A stretch of DNA of 64,000 nt from Desulfoscipio geothermicus (lineage in GTDB: Bacteria > Bacillota > Desulfotomaculia > Desulfotomaculales > Desulfallaceae). Made by a program: the position numbers and the translations under genes. The stretch spans positions 1 to 64,000 of the forward strand of contig JAENZP010000016.1 of NCBI GenBank assembly GCA_016841205.1, given 5' to 3'. The notes under the pieces were generated by a model. It was not told the DNA's origin. It did no database searches and was given only the letters and a program-made list of their open reading frames with translations. Position 1 is the stretch's first letter. Each line of letters begins with the position of its first letter. Shown in pieces: positions 33,225 to 40,459 of this stretch.

Positions 33225-33458
33225 ATGATGGAAATATTTGATAAGGTAAAAGCAATTCTTGTTGAGCAGTTTTTTAGGGAAGAAGCAGAAATAAAAAGCG
33301 AAGCGTCCTTTGTCAATGATTTGGGGGTTGAATCTTTGGATTTTGTTGAACTGATGCTTGCTTTGGAAGAAGAGTTTGACCTGGTTATATCTGATGACGA
33401 TGCAGAGAAAATCCGTACAGTAGGCGATGTTGTGAAGTTTATTGAGGATCGTCAATAA
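33225..33458 (+). CDS. Acyl carrier protein
   Basis: A 77-residue acidic helical protein that carries acyl groups on phosphopantetheine. The attachment Ser is in LGVESLDFVELMLALEEEF (about residue 37). The usual D-S-L motif is E-S-L here, a mild departure from housekeeping AcpP. GAGGAGG precedes ATG 33225 (a second ATG at 33228 is equally plausible). It is co-transcribed with fabH, which suggests a dedicated ACP-KAS III pair. Confidence 0.9.
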   Translation: MMEIFDKVKAILVEQFFREEAEIKSEASFVNDLGVESLDFVELMLALEEEFDLVISDDDAEKIRTVGDVVKFIEDRQ

Positions 33459-33461
33459 CTG

Positions 33462-33542
33462 CACTAAAAATAACGGAATTAAGGGGTAGACCATTTCTGA
33501 GCCAATATTAGTGAATAAACTGGTCAGGCCGAGAATTAACAT
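33462..33542 (-). pseudogene. MFS transporter N-terminal fragment
   Basis: The minus frame from 33542 begins MLILGLTSLFTNIGSEMVYP then LIPLFLV, the first helix and following loop of major facilitator transporters of the type with a TDxxSEMxYPLLPLF motif. After this the frame loses similarity and runs into the ACP gene region. It is a truncated relic. Confidence 0.6.
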
Positions 33543-33584
33543 CTAATCCCAATATATAGCACTTGTCTAATGATAGGTTTAACA

Positions 33585-33760
33585 TCATAGATTAAAGAAT
33601 AGTTCAGGATAAACGATTATAATTGCCAGGGCGGGTATAATCATAAATATTTGCTGAATACGCGCGGCCATAATAAAATTCAGCCAATTATCCTTGGTAG
33701 CACTTCCAACTACATTGTTCAGCATGCTTCCTGCGCGGTAATGGTTATTAAATAGATTAC
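33585..33760 (-). pseudogene. C-terminal fragment of a membrane protein
   Basis: On the minus strand a frame of about 58 codons ends at TGA 33585 and reads SMLNNVVGSATKDNWLNFIM, then a hydrophobic helix ending VYPELFFNL. It has no start. It lies directly upstream of the MFS relic but in another frame. The parent family is not recognised. Confidence 0.35.
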
Positions 33761-33773
33761 CGGAAATACGAAG

Positions 33774-33806
33774 GCCCCTAGTTCAAAGTAGAATTGTACT
33801 AGGGGC
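33774..33806. terminator. Hairpin downstream of the crcB pair
   Basis: GCCCCTAGT (33774-33782) and ACTAGGGGC (33798-33806) form a perfect 9-bp stem just after the end of the minus-strand crcB gene. The T-run is weak on both sides. Confidence 0.55.
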
Positions 33807-33817
33807 TGTTTACTAAT

Positions 33818-34186
33818 TTACAACCAGTAAATGGCTAACCAGGCTAATAACAAACCTGCTACAATGGAAAGAAGAATATTGGCGGCACTAAGCAAAAAAT
33901 TACCACTTTCAGCCAGCATAAAACTTTCAAACATTAAGGTGGAATAGGTAGTAAATGAGCCCATGAAACCTACACCTAAAGCTACACGGGCACTTCCGCC
34001 CATAGAAGTATACAAGAAATAGGGGTGACCTATTAGCAAGCCCAGGGCAAAGCTTCCCAGCATATTAACCACAAAAGTACCCAGTGGAAAATCACTAATC
34101 CATGCTTTACCAAAAAATCGTCCAATAAAGTACCGACTGGTAGCACCCAAAAATCCGCCGGCACCGATTGCGATCAGATCAGACAT
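33818..34186 (-). CDS. crcB: Fluoride-specific ion channel (CrcB/Fluc), subunit
   Basis: A 122-residue protein with four hydrophobic helices that exports fluoride as a dual-topology dimer. Signatures are GGFLGATSRYFIGR near the start, the NMLGSFALGL motif with the channel Asn (about residue 41), and GFMGSFTTYSTLMFE with the Phe/Ser-Thr track. AAAGGGAG lies before ATG 34186. It is paired with a second crcB gene 18 bases upstream, the arrangement of heterodimeric Fluc channels. Confidence 0.92.
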   Translation of the reverse strand: MSDLIAIGAGGFLGATSRYFIGRFFGKAWISDFPLGTFVVNMLGSFALGLLIGHPYFLYTSMGGSARVALGVGFMGSFTTYSTLMFESFMLAESGNFLLSAANILLSIVAGLLLAWLAIYWL

Positions 34187-34204
34187 TTCTATCTCCCTTT
34201 ACGA

Positions 34205-34606
34205 TTAAACTATTCCATTTTTCGACCCAGTCTTGGTTAAAATGAATTGCCCCGTGGTATAACCGAGCCAGGTAAAGATAAGCCCCCCAAGAATGGTTAG
34301 TCCCAGGTAAAACAATGCCAAAAAAGCCGACGTTTGAAAAAGCACTAGGCCTTCCACGCTAAGAGTGGAAAAAGTGGTAAACGATCCGATAAAGCCTGTA
34401 GAAACGGCCAGGACGAAATAGGACTGGCTGCTTAATTTATGCAGCACCAGGTTCAGGAATAAGGCAATAATAAAGCAGCCTGCTATGTTTACGGCAAAAG
34501 TCCCCCAGGGAAGCATGCCTTTGTCATTTAATAATAAACTTAAAGCATAACGGGTTACCGCACCTAAAATGCCACCTATACCAACGCTGAGAAAACGCAA
34601 TAGCAT
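34205..34606 (-). CDS. crcB: Fluoride-specific ion channel (CrcB/Fluc), second subunit
   Basis: A 133-residue four-helix membrane protein. Motifs are GGILGAVTRYALS, VNIAGCFIIALF (channel Asn) and GFIGSFTTFSTLSVE. It is about half identical in its motifs to its neighbour and slightly longer at the C-terminus. The start is uncertain: ATG 34606 lies very close to AAGG, and TTG 34600 has better spacing. I see no fluoride riboswitch upstream; instead a universal stress protein relic occupies that region. Confidence 0.9.
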   Translation of the reverse strand: MLLRFLSVGIGGILGAVTRYALSLLLNDKGMLPWGTFAVNIAGCFIIALFLNLVLHKLSSQSYFVLAVSTGFIGSFTTFSTLSVEGLVLFQTSAFLALFYLGLTILGGLIFTWLGYTTGQFILTKTGSKNGIV

Positions 34607-34616
34607 CACCTTGTTT

Positions 34617-34724
34617 CTATGTGACTACGGTTACCCGGCAGGTGGCCAGGTGAATGACCTTATTACCGACACCACCAAGTAGCGCTTCCTTTATATTACC
34701 CAATCCTCAGGTGCCCATGACAAT
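34617..34724 (-). pseudogene. Universal stress protein C-terminal relic with in-frame stop
   Basis: The minus frame reads PIVMGT-stop-GLGNIKEALLGGVGNKVIHLATCRVTVVT, an almost complete UspA C-terminal motif (GTRGLGNIKEALLGSVS...). The Arg codon CGA has become TGA. Upstream similarity is lost after a few codons. The intact UspA gene at 39750 is a different, more diverged family member. Confidence 0.75.
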
Positions 34725-34802
34725 AGGATTTCGCAGTATAGCATCCTACCTGTTTTCTATGTTCGTCTGATATATCTGTGAGCCGATGGGATTTACTTTA
34801 TA

Positions 34803-35537
34803 CTATTTGATTGTATTTTCAAGCATATTAAAGAAACCTAGCGGGTCGAATATTAAATACAAAGCAGTCATAATGATGGGTTGGTGGAGAAGATAAATAA
34901 TAAGAGTATGCCGCCCAAAAGCGGCAAAGGGCTTGGAAAGCTTGTTTGCTGACTTGATAAAGCTTATTTTTTGTTTATAAACTAGCTTGTTTATGGATAC
35001 CCCCCATAAAAACAACCCAAACCAGGGGATTAATGGATAGTAATCTGCGGAAGAAAAGCTTGGCGTTCTAAACCCCAGCGGCACAAACCAGTTTTGGCTA
35101 ACTGGTAACTGTGAAGTATATTCACCGCCCAGAATAATAGCCGATCCCGCTGCTGCCAGTACATAAGGTGTAATATTTTTAATTGCCGGGTAGAGTAAAA
35201 GGCAAACACCCAAAAACTGCAATATGCCGAATACAATGTTCGAACCCGGCACTACTACATAGGTTACCAGAAAAATAATGCAGCCCCATATAATTAATTT
35301 TAGACCTCTAAGTAAATTATTTTTGCTGAAAGAACTGCTTATTCCGGCCACTAGAATAAATAATATGGCAGCTGATTTACCTATCAAGTAAATTAAGCCC
35401 TTATCGTAAGCAATGTTAAAGTCAAAAAATACATTGAGGTCGTAAAGAAGATGGTAGATAATCATCAAGACTAAAGCAATACCCCTGGTCACGTCGATTT
35501 CCCATAATCGTTGAGAAATAGGTTTTTGCATATGCAT
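34803..35537 (-). CDS. DUF1624/HGSNAT-like membrane protein
   Basis: A 244-residue protein with about seven hydrophobic helices. The N-terminal RLWEIDVTRGIALVLMIIYHLLYDLN motif (Arg-Gly and the His in helix 1) matches the heparan-alpha-glucosaminide N-acetyltransferase-like (DUF1624) family. Later landmarks are YYPLIPWFGLFLWG and the C-terminal FGRHTLIIYLLHQPI, a motif shared with membrane acyltransferases. It may transfer acyl groups to an extracellular glycan. ATG 35537 follows AGAAGGAA. It is monocistronic. Confidence 0.8.
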   Translation of the reverse strand: MHMQKPISQRLWEIDVTRGIALVLMIIYHLLYDLNVFFDFNIAYDKGLIYLIGKSAAILFILVAGISSSFSKNNLLRGLKLIIWGCIIFLVTYVVVPGSNIVFGILQFLGVCLLLYPAIKNITPYVLAAAGSAIILGGEYTSQLPVSQNWFVPLGFRTPSFSSADYYPLIPWFGLFLWGVSINKLVYKQKISFIKSANKLSKPFAAFGRHTLIIYLLHQPIIMTALYLIFDPLGFFNMLENTIK

Positions 35538-35715
35538 TAATTCCTTCTTTTGTAAATTAGGATTATTTATTTGCACTATAACAAATAAGGTAATAAAAGG
35601 GCAAGTAGGATGTACTCGATTATAAAACAAGACAAACGACCGTTAATCACTGAATGTTGTATTTAAACCAGTAATGTGTTAAATTATGATAAAAAATTTA
35701 TGGGGGTGCTTAAAA

Positions 35716-35895
35716 ATGAGTATAAATGAAACGGTTTTAAAAACCTTGGGGGATTCTAAAGAAGCTTTAAAAGCAGGCGAAATTGCAGAGTCTGCAGGTA
35801 TTGATAAAAAAGAGGTTGATAAAGCACTCAAAGCCCTTAAAAAAGAAGGTAAAATTGCCTCTCCTAAAAGATGTTACTATGGTTTAAGCGAATAA
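35716..35895 (+). CDS. Small winged-helix DNA-binding protein
   Basis: A 59-residue protein. Helices ALKAGEIAESAGIDKKEVDKALKAL and a KKEGKIASPKRCYYGL wing form a minimal winged HTH. Start 35716 follows GGGGGTG at good distance; a longer frame from 35686 lacks a site. It is followed by a 16-bp hairpin. Targets are unknown, but the size and composition are common for stand-alone regulators in Peptococcaceae-like genomes. Confidence 0.75.
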   Translation: MSINETVLKTLGDSKEALKAGEIAESAGIDKKEVDKALKALKKEGKIASPKRCYYGLSE

Positions 35896-35920
35896 TCTCT
35901 ATGGGGCGTTGCGATAAATA

Positions 35921-35961
35921 CAATGTCCTAAAGGGGATCTGTAACCCCCTTTAGGGCATTG
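35921..35961. terminator. Convergent terminator hairpin
   Basis: CAATGTCCTAAAGGGG (35921-35936) pairs with CCCCTTTAGGGCATTG (35946-35961), with one G-T pair. It lies between the plus-strand wHTH gene and minus-strand remnants. The T-run is poor. Confidence 0.6.
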
Positions 35962-36090
35962 TCGCGCTTTCACATAGTTTTTTGCAGTATTCCGCGGCCT
36001 TGGCCAATGCAGCCCCGTGTTTCAGAATATCGCCTTTTTATCTGGCGGAATTGCCATTTTTGCGGGCTGCAGGATAGAGCCAGGCAACTG
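35951..36090 (-). pseudogene. C-terminal fragment, possibly of a flavodoxin-like protein
   Basis: The minus frame GDILKHGAALAKAAEYCKKL ends at TAA 35951 inside the hairpin. A stop lies just upstream, and another frame (MAIPPDKKAIF) appears to continue it, so a frameshift is likely. The Ala-rich terminal helix resembles flavodoxin-like reductase tails, but the evidence is weak. It is the last element of the minus-strand redox cluster. Confidence 0.3.
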
Positions 36091-36103
36091 ATATTCATAT
36101 TAA

Positions 36104-36799
36104 CTAGCTCTTCTGTGAGAATTCATCCTTGCCGGCACTGCATACGGGGCATGTCCAATCATCCGGGAGTTTGTCAAAGGGAGTCCCCGGGGCAACGCCA
36201 TTTTCCGGATCGCCTTTAGCCGGGTCGTAAACATAACCACAAACATTGCACACATAGCTATTCATTTTTTCATTCTCTTTAGCTTGTTTGGGCACATAAT
36301 TCGGGGCGGTTGGGGGCACAGTACCTCTTTTTACCTGCTGGTAATAAGCATAAGTCATTGGAACGCCTTCTATAAACACCTCGGCGTTAGTTATCCGGCC
36401 TATGAAAATATGATGTGTTTCTGCGTCTACTTCATTGATCACTTCGGCCTCGAGGCAGGCTAGCACATGATCTGTTATCAAGGGTACTCCACTGGTGCTT
36501 TTTTTGTAATTAACTTCATTAAACTTATTTACATCTCTGCCGGATTTAAAACCAAAGTTTCCTATTAATGATAGTGGGGCTTCCTGTGCCAGTATGGAAA
36601 CTCCGAAAACTTTACTTTCCCTGATAAATTCGTTGGTTAAGTTTTGTTTGTTAATGCTTATTGCCACGGTGGCCGGGTCGCTGGAAATTTGAAAAACCGT
36701 ATTAGCTATTTGCCCGTTGGTTTGCTCGCCTTTTTTGGAAGTAATGATATAAAGGCCATAGCTAATTTTATAAAGTGCATGTAAATCCAAATTTTGCAC
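36104..36799 (-). CDS. hrb: High-molecular-weight rubredoxin (flavin reductase domain + rubredoxin)
   Basis: A 231-residue fusion. Residues 1-150 are an FMN-binding flavin-reductase-like domain ([41 protein letters not shown]). Residues 178-231 are a rubredoxin with [18 protein letters not shown] and [15 protein letters not shown], the two CxxC iron ligands. In Moorella-type anaerobes Hrb passes electrons from NADH to the A-type flavoprotein FprA for O2 or NO reduction. Here fprA is a relic, so Hrb may instead serve the rubrerythrin and desulfoferrodoxin encoded beside it. Confidence 0.92.
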   Translation of the reverse strand: MQNLDLHALYKISYGLYIITSKKGEQTNGQIANTVFQISSDPATVAISINKQNLTNEFIRESKVFGVSILAQEAPLSLIGNFGFKSGRDVNKFNEVNYKKSTSGVPLITDHVLACLEAEVINEVDAETHHIFIGRITNAEVFIEGVPMTYAYYQQVKRGTVPPTAPNYVPKQAKENEKMNSYVCNVCGYVYDPAKGDPENGVAPGTPFDKLPDDWTCPVCSAGKDEFSQKS

Positions 36800-36882
36800 C
36801 CCCTTTGAAAAATAGATCTTACCAACGTTATGAAAATATTACAGTATAATAGCTATTTATACCGTGCTGCCGATTTTACCGA

Positions 36883-37455
36883 TTAGTAATTGGGGCACCA
36901 TAGTTCATAATAACTTTGCGGGTGGTCGCAGGCCGGGCATGTTTCAGGGGCTTCCATACCTTCATGCAGATAACCGCAATTGCGGCACTTCCACACTACT
37001 TTTTCGGCGCGCTTGAATACCTGGTCTTTCTGGATATTTTCCAGGAAGGCAAGAAAACGTTTTTCATGGCCTACTTCTGCTGCTGCAATGGCTCTGAATA
37101 CTTTAGCGAGTTCCGGAAAACCTTCTTTTTCCGCAATTTGGGCGAACTCGGGATACATTGTAGTGTGCTCGTGGTTTTCACCGGCTGCGGAGGCCTGTAA
37201 ATTTTCTAATGTGGTGCCAATTTTCCCGGCGGGAAAGCTAGCGGTAATTTCCAGGTCACCGCCTTCTAAAAATTTAAACAGCCTTTTGGCGTGCTCTTTT
37301 TCATGATCGGCAGTTTCTAGATATACAGCCGAGATTTGCTCATAACCTTCCTTTTTCGCTGCACTAGCAAAATAGGTGTAGCGGTTTCTAGCCTGAGATT
37401 CCCCGGCAAAGGCGGCGAGAAGGTTCTTTTCAGTACGTGTTCCTTTAATTTGCAT
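36883..37455 (-). CDS. rbr: Rubrerythrin
   Basis: A 190-residue peroxide-reducing iron protein. The diiron four-helix domain shows [29 protein letters not shown] and [13 protein letters not shown]; the C-terminal rubredoxin domain shows [10 protein letters not shown] and [15 protein letters not shown] 37455 has GGGG 8 bases upstream; ATG or GTG codons at 37461-37464 are too close to that site. It lies between dfx and hrb and is probably co-transcribed from the promoter near 38160. Confidence 0.94.
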   Translation of the reverse strand: MQIKGTRTEKNLLAAFAGESQARNRYTYFASAAKKEGYEQISAVYLETADHEKEHAKRLFKFLEGGDLEITASFPAGKIGTTLENLQASAAGENHEHTTMYPEFAQIAEKEGFPELAKVFRAIAAAEVGHEKRFLAFLENIQKDQVFKRAEKVVWKCRNCGYLHEGMEAPETCPACDHPQSYYELWCPNY

Positions 37456-37476
37456 GATCATCACCCCACTATTTAA

Positions 37477-37851
37477 TTAGGCCTTCCAGTGGCCGTGCAG
37501 GTTGCAGTATGTCCGGGCAGTAATGTTACCGGAGCTGATATTAAATATTGCTTCGGGATTGTCTCCGGGTTTTAAAAACTTCCTGTAAGTTTGGTTGTCC
37601 GCAATGACCTCGATCCATTCAATGTAATGCTTTTCTTCCATAGGATGTGCTACGCTGCCTACCTTGACCGTCACCTGACCATCAGCTTTTTCCACCACAG
37701 GTACGTGTTTTTCCTTAGAGGCATCGACAGTGTTTTCCTCTTGCAGGGTCATGTCTTTGTTACAGCAAACCAGCTGTCCTTTGCCTGCATGCAAAACTTC
37801 CACAATATTACCGCAAACTTCACACTTGTAAACTTGTCCTAATTCAGCCAT
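37477..37851 (-). CDS. dfx: Desulfoferrodoxin (superoxide reductase)
   Basis: A 124-residue class I (2Fe) superoxide reductase. The N-terminal desulforedoxin domain has CEVCGN and CC (Cys4 iron), and the C-terminal catalytic domain has [13 protein letters not shown] and CNLHGHW, giving the His4Cys iron site. It reduces superoxide to peroxide, which rubrerythrin then removes. Its ATG starts 2 bases after the stop of the upstream fprA relic, which still encodes its GAGGG ribosome site. Confidence 0.95.
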   Translation of the reverse strand: MAELGQVYKCEVCGNIVEVLHAGKGQLVCCNKDMTLQEENTVDASKEKHVPVVEKADGQVTVKVGSVAHPMEEKHYIEWIEVIADNQTYRKFLKPGDNPEAIFNISSGNITARTYCNLHGHWKA

Positions 37852-37852
37852 T

Positions 37853-38128
37853 TTAACCCTCCTTTATTTCAGTAATTATTTTAATATCACCATAGATTAA
37901 TTTCTTTGATAAGTAGTTAATATTTATAATCAATTCGCCCAGCTTTTTACCGACATTTTTGACTGATTCCAACTCTTCAGGGTCAGGTAAATATTGCATG
38001 TTGACCGTTTCCAGAGGCATTTCCATGCCCATTTCCTGAATGGCCGCTGCTACTTCCCGGCTACTCAGACCGCCCCAGCCGTAGGAACCAAAGGCGAAAC
38101 CAAGTAGGTTTTTGGGCTGTAAAGCTTC
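37853..38128 (-). pseudogene. fprA: A-type flavoprotein FprA, C-terminal flavodoxin-domain relic
   Basis: The frame from about 38128 to TAA 37853 reads LQPKNLLGFAFGSYGWGGLS, ends [13 protein letters not shown], and contains the helix VGKKLGELI: the last about 90 residues of an FprA/ROO-type flavodiiron protein. The metallo-beta-lactamase diiron domain and the first part of the flavodoxin domain are missing. A stop codon lies directly upstream. The break is within 10 bases of the palindrome that holds the operon promoter. Confidence 0.85.
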
Positions 38129-38136
38129 TTATGTTT

Positions 38137-38188
38137 ATATAGAATACTAATTTAAAATAATTATAAATTAGTATTCTATATCTGTCAA
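38137..38188 (-). promoter_or_regulatory. Sigma-A promoter with PerR-like box in an 18-bp palindrome
   Basis: On the minus strand TTGACA (complement of 38183-38188), a 17-base spacer and TATAAT (complement of 38160-38165) form a consensus promoter for the dfx-rbr-hrb genes. An 18-bp perfect inverted repeat (38137-38154, 38164-38181; 9-base loop) covers the -10 and the start region, and a third copy of its ATACTAATTTA core lies at 38188-38198. TTATAATTATTTTAA (complement of 38152-38166) matches the PerR consensus TTATAATNATTATAA at all but one position. Repression by a peroxide-sensing Fur-family regulator is likely. Confidence 0.7.
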
Positions 38189-38293
38189 TACTAATTTATA
38201 AATTTGTTTCAAGAATTTGCTTTTTACAAAATAGTCCGTTAACAAAACAAAGGCGTAACAATATCAAGGATTTAGGAGAATATTTGTCGAAGT

Positions 38294-38316
38294 AAGATGC
38301 ATGAAAAATGCGGTAA
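38294..38316 (+). repeat. Copy 2 of a 23-bp exact repeat (MHEKCGK-coding)
   Basis: Identical to 4618-4640. From ATG 38297 it encodes M-H-E-K-C-G-K-D-C-F-D-G-S-V-S-V-V then TAA, immediately before the start of the next gene. A GGAG tract upstream (38275-38278) is somewhat distant. Confidence 0.6.
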
Positions 38317-38342
38317 AGATTGCTTTGATGGGAGTGTAAGCG

Positions 38343-39038
38343 TTGTCTAAGAAAAGCACACAGCAGGAAAATATTTTTACACCATCCGGCCACCAAGTGG
38401 ACAAGGATTTAATGAAGGTGACGGTAAAAGTTTCGCCGTCGCTGCAGGCGTTAATTGCCAACCAGATTGATTTGTTAGAGATGGTGGAGGGCAAAGGAGC
38501 TATAAACTCCGTTTTTGTTGAACAGCATAGGGTGGAAGTGTTGCAGGTGGAAGAAGAGATAGCCAGTGCTTTTTCAATCTATATACATAAGAAGGAAAAG
38601 AACAGGGAACAGCGGTTGTTGAAAAAGCAGTTAATTGAGGAGTCCGGTAAGCATTCTGAGGAAGAACAGCATATGGAAGACCTGCAGACCCGTTTGATGG
38701 GGAATACTGCCGTGCCATTTGATATGGTAGACGAAAATAGGACTGATAAACCTGCTTTGGAGGGGAAACGTATTAAGGATTCAGTGGCGCGAGAAGATGA
38801 TCGTTCTTTGGAGTACAACATGTATTTTGATATTGAGACGGCAAGTCAGGGAACAGGTCTGCCATCGTCCAAGTATGAAATCGGCGTTCGTCCTGCACCT
38901 ATAAAGACTGCCGGGGTGGATGTGCGACTGGTGGCTTTGGGTGCTTCAATAAAAGCATTACAGAGCTTTCTCGGCCGTGAATTAAATGAAGAGGAAATTA
39001 GATCACTTGAAAACCAGGTGGACTTATATTTGGCATAG
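38343..39038 (+). CDS. Hypothetical protein
   Basis: A 231-residue soluble protein starting at TTG 38343 behind GGGAG. It is charged. Residues 60-115 form a probable coiled coil (EVLQVEEEIASAFSIYIHKK onward). A linker follows, then a folded-looking C-terminal part with TAGVDVRLVALGASIKALQS. There is no Cys cluster, signal or membrane span. I do not recognise the family. It diverges from the redox operon and is followed by minus-strand genes, so it is monocistronic. Confidence 0.7.
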   Translation: MSKKSTQQENIFTPSGHQVDKDLMKVTVKVSPSLQALIANQIDLLEMVEGKGAINSVFVEQHRVEVLQVEEEIASAFSIYIHKKEKNREQRLLKKQLIEESGKHSEEEQHMEDLQTRLMGNTAVPFDMVDENRTDKPALEGKRIKDSVAREDDRSLEYNMYFDIETASQGTGLPSSKYEIGVRPAPIKTAGVDVRLVALGASIKALQSFLGRELNEEEIRSLENQVDLYLA

Positions 39039-39079
39039 TCGGGTAATTATCATAGCAACAAACGGAGTTCCAGGCCGCT

Positions 39080-39736
39080 TTAACCGTAAAGCTTGGCGTA
39101 AAGGGCCATGCGACGTAATTTGCGGCGCATGGCGGGTGAGGAGATGCGGTAAATATCCAGCACTTCCTGAAAAAACTTACCGGCCACTTTCGCTTGTCCT
39201 ACGCTCTTAAAATATTTACCCGCATCGAAAAATGTTTTCACCGCGCCATGTCGTAATAAATTTTCTTGCAGTTCTTCTGCTTGTGTACTGTTATCCTTAC
39301 TCTCGTATTTTAATAAATAAAGATAGGGATAGCCCTGAGCTACTTTAGGGTTAATTTCAATGGCTTTGGCAACTTCTCTAAGCCCCTCCGACCGGCTTAG
39401 ATTTAACAATGAGGCGCCAAGGTAAAAATGGGCTAGTGCCGAGTTTTCCATTTTTACCAGTGCCTTTTGCAGCTGATCCACTGCTCGTTTATAATCGCCC
39501 TGATCAAAATACAGCTCACCCAATTCCATCCGGGCATTAGCATTGTACGGGTTAACTTCCACTTCTTGCTGCAGCCGGCCCAGTCTTTTCCTCCGGTGCA
39601 GGGGGGCAGAGAAATCAGGCAAAATACCGATAAAATTACGGTCAATGAACATATAAATTAAGATAATGATTAATAATGCCAGCAGTGGGTTACGGGTAAG
39701 CATGGATATAATTAGATAAAGTCCAATGGTTTTCAA
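39080..39736 (-). CDS. Membrane-anchored TPR protein
   Basis: A 218-residue protein. Residues 1-35 contain a hydrophobic anchor (LLALLIIILIYMFI). About three tetratricopeptide repeats follow, with NPYNANARMELGELYFDQGDY, KMENSALAHFYLGASL and INPKVAQGYPYLYLL. The C-terminus is basic (RRKLRRMALYAKLYG). TPRs mediate protein contacts; the partner is unknown. It starts at TTG 39736 behind GAGGG and lies 13 bases after the UspA gene, with which it is probably co-transcribed. Confidence 0.75.
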   Translation of the reverse strand: MKTIGLYLIISMLTRNPLLALLIIILIYMFIDRNFIGILPDFSAPLHRRKRLGRLQQEVEVNPYNANARMELGELYFDQGDYKRAVDQLQKALVKMENSALAHFYLGASLLNLSRSEGLREVAKAIEINPKVAQGYPYLYLLKYESKDNSTQAEELQENLLRHGAVKTFFDAGKYFKSVGQAKVAGKFFQEVLDIYRISSPAMRRKLRRMALYAKLYG

Positions 39737-39749
39737 TGATATCCCTCAA

Positions 39750-40121
39750 TTATTTAATAATGGTTACCGGTATACTTGAATTATGCAGTACCTTTTGGCT
39801 TACGCTGCCCAATACCATGCTTTTCAATGCACCCATGCCTCGGTGACCCATGATAATGTTATCAATTTTTTGCTCTTGGGCGTATTTGATGATGGTATCG
39901 GCAGGCTCTCCCTCCATTAGTATGGTATGTACTGTTAATCCTGCATTGATAAAAGCATTTCTGGCTTTTTCCAAGATCATACCGGCCCGTGTTTCCGTAA
40001 ACGGTGCAATTACGCTGAGGATGGTAACCTGAGTTTTGGGGTTTTCCCTGGCCAAAGCAACAGCAAAATTAACTGCTTGCATGGCGTTATTCGAACCATC
40101 AACGGGCACTAAAACGTGCAT
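39750..40121 (-). CDS. Universal stress protein (UspA family)
   Basis: A 123-residue single-domain UspA-fold protein. It begins MHVLVPVDGSNNAMQAV and has the nucleotide-loop motif IIMGHRGMGALKSMVLGSVS near residues 90-108, the ATP-binding G-x2-G-x9-G(S/T) pattern (H replaces the usual T/S after MG). GAGATTATAG lies upstream of ATG 40121. It is next to the TPR gene and divergent from the dnaK operon. Confidence 0.9.
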   Translation of the reverse strand: MHVLVPVDGSNNAMQAVNFAVALARENPKTQVTILSVIAPFTETRAGMILEKARNAFINAGLTVHTILMEGEPADTIIKYAQEQKIDNIIMGHRGMGALKSMVLGSVSQKVLHNSSIPVTIIK

Positions 40122-40248
40122 CTATAATCTCCTTTCGGTTGCCAAAGCACCCTGTTATTTTTGCTTTGTATTTATTATATTTTAGCAAGATTAAATGCAC
40201 AAGAGAAGAGAATTAATATATATTTTTCTAAAAAATTACTATTTGATA

Positions 40249-40308
40249 TTGACAGGCTAAAAAATTTTTATTAAGATAAGGTCAGGAAAAGTCAAAGTCA
40301 ATGTCAAA
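40249..40308 (+). promoter_or_regulatory. dnaK operon promoter with CtsR-like operator
   Basis: TTGACA (40249-40254), 17 bases, TAAGAT (40272-40277). Directly after lies GGTCAGG-AAA-AGTCAAA (40280-40296), close to the CtsR heptad repeat (A/G)GTCAAA-N3-(A/G)GTCAAA, followed by two more GTCAA-type half-sites to 40308. No HrcA CIRCE palindrome is seen. This predicts class III heat-shock repression of dnaK-cbpA-cbpM-clpB. Confidence 0.65.
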
Positions 40309-40459
40309 TTGTGTGGCTGGCAAGTGTAGTACACAAGTAGGGTAGCAATTATAGTTAGTGTAGGTAGTTATATCAACATAAATCTGATAATAATAGACAT
40401 TATTAACAAACGATTATGACCGGGATGCACCCGGAAGAATTTTAAAGGAGGTTTTGCAA

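Noticed and set aside
34610-34800. Fluoride riboswitch upstream of crcB
   Set aside because: The conserved crcB-motif blocks are not visible; the region reads as a UspA relic.
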